In this document: positions 61,185 through 64,000 of the stretch, piece by piece
Layout: each line of letters begins with the position of its first letter
Numbering within the stretch: the stretch's first letter is position 1
Source: Polytrichum commune
Lineage: Eukaryota; Streptophyta; Polytrichopsida; Polytrichales; Polytrichaceae
Assembly (NCBI GenBank): GCA_950295325.1
Contig: OX485809.1
Location: 22,024,144-22,088,143, forward strand
Direction of reading: 5' to 3'
DNA length: 64,000 bases
The notes under the pieces: model-generated
The model's input: only the letters and a program-made list of their open reading frames with translations
The model's database searches: none
Told to the model about the DNA's origin: nothing
Program-made: the position numbers and the translations under genes

Positions 61185-64000
61185 ATGATGTCGATTGTGA
61201 ATGAAGGTGTGGAGGTTGCAACTGGAGGGTCATCAACAAGCGTTTCGGGGAGTCTTTGCAGAGGAGCCATGGACTTGGAGGTTACGTACGGGTCGCCTGA
61301 TGTAGGCATTGCACCAAGGAAGGGAAAGAGAAGGGTACGGCGCATTCCTCAGTCTGAGTCCAGTGAGAGTGGAGATCGCGACGACGGTGATGAGTCGCAG
61401 CCTTCGCTTGGGATGAATTCGGTAGGGGATCATAGTCACCATCCTCATGCTAGTTCTAGTCAAGGCCAGAGTAGTGGTGATGGAGGCCATTTTGAGTCAC
61501 CTATGGAGCGTGCTCGAAGGCAAGTTAAAGGCCTGACGAAGGTTGGGAACAATGTGCAAGCCACATTGCTCCATGGCAATATATATGAGGTAATCGAAAG
61601 TATGAGGCGGCAACCCATCTCAAAAGTAGTCCTTCGAATTCCATTGTGTAGGATGGTTCACATGCCCATGGTTAGACCTACACTTCGATGTGATGTTGTT
61701 AAGTTGATGGGAGCGTTTCGGTATGGGTACAAGCCCCATTCAGGTGTTATTTATGTGTCTGTGACGGATGACGAGGGTCATATCAGGGTTGTCACTCAAG
61801 AGGATGTACAACAATGGAGCCCTTGCTGGATACAAGAAAATGATACATTCGAAAACTGCTTGAAATCAGATCCTGACCTCGTGGGCTTGAGTGGTTCAAT
61901 GTTCTTTGTTTATGATGGTAACCATAGGCTCTTAGCTTGGAAGGAGGTGATTGAAACCCTTCATGCTGAAGATCAACATTGGGTTTCAAAGAATGGTAAT
62001 CATGAATGCGTTGTACTTGATACCGTTGGAGGTCGTGGAGATATCCTCACTGCCATGCACGATATCAACAGGTATTTTATTATTGATCTCATATTTTTTT
62101 TTATCCTCTTATTTGGCGCTTCACAATTTATGCAATCTGACATGCCAATTGTGCAGGTCCAATCAAACAGCACATGTGAAGACTAGCTTAGTTCATACTC
62201 TTCACCGTATTCGGAAATATGGATCGTATGACATTGAGTACTTCAAGCCCATGCTTACTCCGGAGCAAATCAAATCATGCCTCACGAAGTCAAAGAAGAC
62301 GTGGTACTCACTTACTAGAGATTTGATGGTCAACTTCATCTTCAGTGTAAGGATCTCAATTCCTTTTGATTTCTCCCTTATCCGCAATCACTTGATTTGA
62401 GAGTTTAGTTTTGATTTTTTGCTTCATTCTTCAGGATGACATAGTCCAAGTGGGTAGTGAGGCTGGGCAGTTATACTTGGAAGAGGTGGATGAAAGCATG
62501 CATAGCGATTCAGGACTCCAGGAATATGTTGACAAGGCTATTGCTAAGAAGAAGGAGGAGTTATTTACCTACTTCAACAAAGCCCAATCAGTTGCTAATC
62601 CAGCCGTAGGGGAGGGCTTCATAGAAGAGGTGAGTGAATTTTACTTGGATTTTGATTTCGATTCAAGACCTTAGCTCTGCCTCTACTGATGCATTACTTC
62701 CTTGGACATGCAGGTTATTGCGCATTATAGTGCACACGTTGCTGCCAAAGTTGAGATGTCACTAGAAAAACTGCAGATGGTGGCAACTGCAGCGGTTGAG
62801 CCCAAGTACAAAGTGCGTTGGCTCAAGTGGTGGAACAGTTCAGAAACTGTTCGAAAGGACCTCAGGTTTCCAAAATACCCTGCTGGTGAGGACACGCTCA
62901 AGAAATGGATGGACCGTGCTGCTCTTTGGGCAGAGATAGAGGACAGTGCCACTCAAGAGCTTGTTGGTTACATAGCACTAGTGGGTGGGGTTGATAAGTC
63001 CAAGGATGTAGAGAGTCTTGAGGACTACATTGACACTTGGCGGATTTGCCTTTGGGACAAGGCATTTAACTCCTTCTTATCTAGTTCTGATGCACACAAT
63101 AAATCCCTTGTGTTTGATAAAGTCAAGGATGGGGATCTTCTTGTGAAGCGGCTTTGCCTCAGGTATGAGTTAGTTATTTATTCATTTCATTACATTTTTT
63201 TTTTCAATGCCGATGGCTGCTTGCGGTTTTGCTTTAGTGTGATGTTATGTGTGCCTTGCTCATTCATGATTTTTTTACCAATCTCATCTAGTGTCTTTTG
63301 CTAAATTTTGAAGGTATATGAAGCACGTTCTTTTTAAAGTTGGGGCAATTCGGAAGCTACCTCCTTGTGTGCAGGGGTGGTGCGATTCTTCTTCACCGAC
63401 CTTCATCTTCTCAAAGGCACAGAAGAAGAACTTTAGTAGAGAGCATCTCATTGAATGTTGTTGGTACATTGAATGTCCTAAGGGCTTTGTGCCTGACTCA
63501 GAGTCTGAGATCAAGAAATCCTTAACTGTCACACAGGATCTCCCTAATGATGATGATGCACAAGAAGTTGAAGAGATTGTTGTTCTTGAAGTTTCACCTA
63601 CCTTGGATGGAGAGAAGTCTTCTGGTAAGAAGAAGCTTGCTGCGAAGACTTCAACAACTAGAGTGTCCAAGAAGAGTAGAGCAATTGTTGCTTCAGTGGT
63701 TGCCACTGGATCTGCCACAATTGAAGACACTCTTATGGGCGAAGCTGATAGTGAGCCCTTTCTACTCACTCAGAGTCATGTGAAGGTACCAACTCATCCC
63801 TCTCTATCTCAGCATCCTTCTTCTGAGAGCAGACCGCAAGTCCTTGTCATCAACGACTCCATTCTTAAGCAGCAGCAGTCTATTCGTGAGGTGCGCAAGT
63901 TTGTTGTATCATGCTCTCCTTCTCGCTCATGGAGAATCCACGGCGTGCCTTCATTGCGTGGAGCAGCTGACTTGGTAATTGCAGACTTACCGGAAGGTCT
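61185..64000 (+). CDS. Large spliced gene with ParB-like motif and possible methyltransferase start; 3' end outside window
   Basis: Exons 61185-62071, 62157-62346, 62435-62629, 62714-63162 and 63314-64000+ join in phase, giving more than 800 residues. An acceptor-like TTTTTGTGCAG at 61168-61178 means exon 1 could also be internal. Order: acidic/Ser-rich N-terminus with basic RKGKRRVRR; at about 130-290 a domain with YDGNHRLLAWKEVIE, like the DGNHR/GxHR core of ParB/Srx-type domains; helical regions through exons 2-4; Trp-rich KVRWLKWWNSS; a low-complexity Lys/Ser linker; and at the right edge RGAADLVIADLPEG, like the start of a DNA/RNA methylase core (DPPY replaced by DLPE). ParB-like domains fused to methylases are known from phages and mobile elements. 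Function here is inferred; no stop codon interrupts. Confidence 0.6.

Overview
The window looks like nuclear DNA of a land plant, most likely a seed-free one (bryophyte, lycophyte or fern); the species cannot be fixed from sequence alone. Reasons: spliced genes with GT-AG introns, a plant-type AIP1 gene, a VQ-motif gene (a land-plant regulator family), a tRNA-Leu(AAG), a plant-like LINE with RNase H, a SWIM-type MULE transposase, and large AT-rich spacers full of decayed repeats.

Layout. 0.6-1.2 kb: exons of a small one-membrane-span protein (+). 1.46-2.5 kb: VQ-motif protein (-). 4.9 kb: a foldback Harbinger-type MITE, with a second copy at 37.5 kb. 5-27 kb: AT-rich spacer with a duplicated 0.4-kb element (9.2 and 9.9 kb), a ~250-300-bp repeat array (10.9-12.2 kb), a fasciclin (FAS1) gene on the minus strand whose last exon runs into that array (12.1-16.2 kb), a three-exon gene for an unknown protein with a hydrophobic N-terminus (18.2-20.3 kb) and an orphan ORF (23.3 kb). 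27.4-34.1 kb: a complete six-exon AIP1 gene (609 aa). 34.7 kb: tRNA-Leu. 38.8-42.2 kb: a complete six-exon RING E3 ligase of Topors type (557 aa, minus). 43.8-49.4 kb: a decayed LINE, with its RNase H split tail-to-tail on opposite strands. 50.1-53.9 kb: an apparently intact two-exon MULE/SWIM transposase (minus). 54.9-61.0 kb: two satellite arrays (18 x ~108 bp and 7 x 322 bp) sharing one palindrome, interrupted by a 1,867-bp hAT-type element with perfect 8-bp target duplications that itself carries a 1.4-kb GC-rich minisatellite. 61.2-64 kb: a multi-exon gene with a ParB-like motif and the possible start of a methyltransferase, running off the window.

The two housekeeping-type genes (AIP1: actin turnover; Topors-like: ubiquitin/SUMO ligation) are clean. 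A recurring theme is that pieces of genes are locally duplicated and decayed around them: the AIP1 leader (three upstream copies), the AIP1 intron-1 start (about seven copies), the AIP1 intron-4 acceptor region (two copies), and the FAS1 3' flank (about five copies).

The strongest candidates for something undescribed are the ParB-like/methyltransferase-like gene, the long domain between RT and RNase H in the LINE, and the satellite/hAT complex. All functional statements rest on reading motifs and splice phases; no database search was possible.
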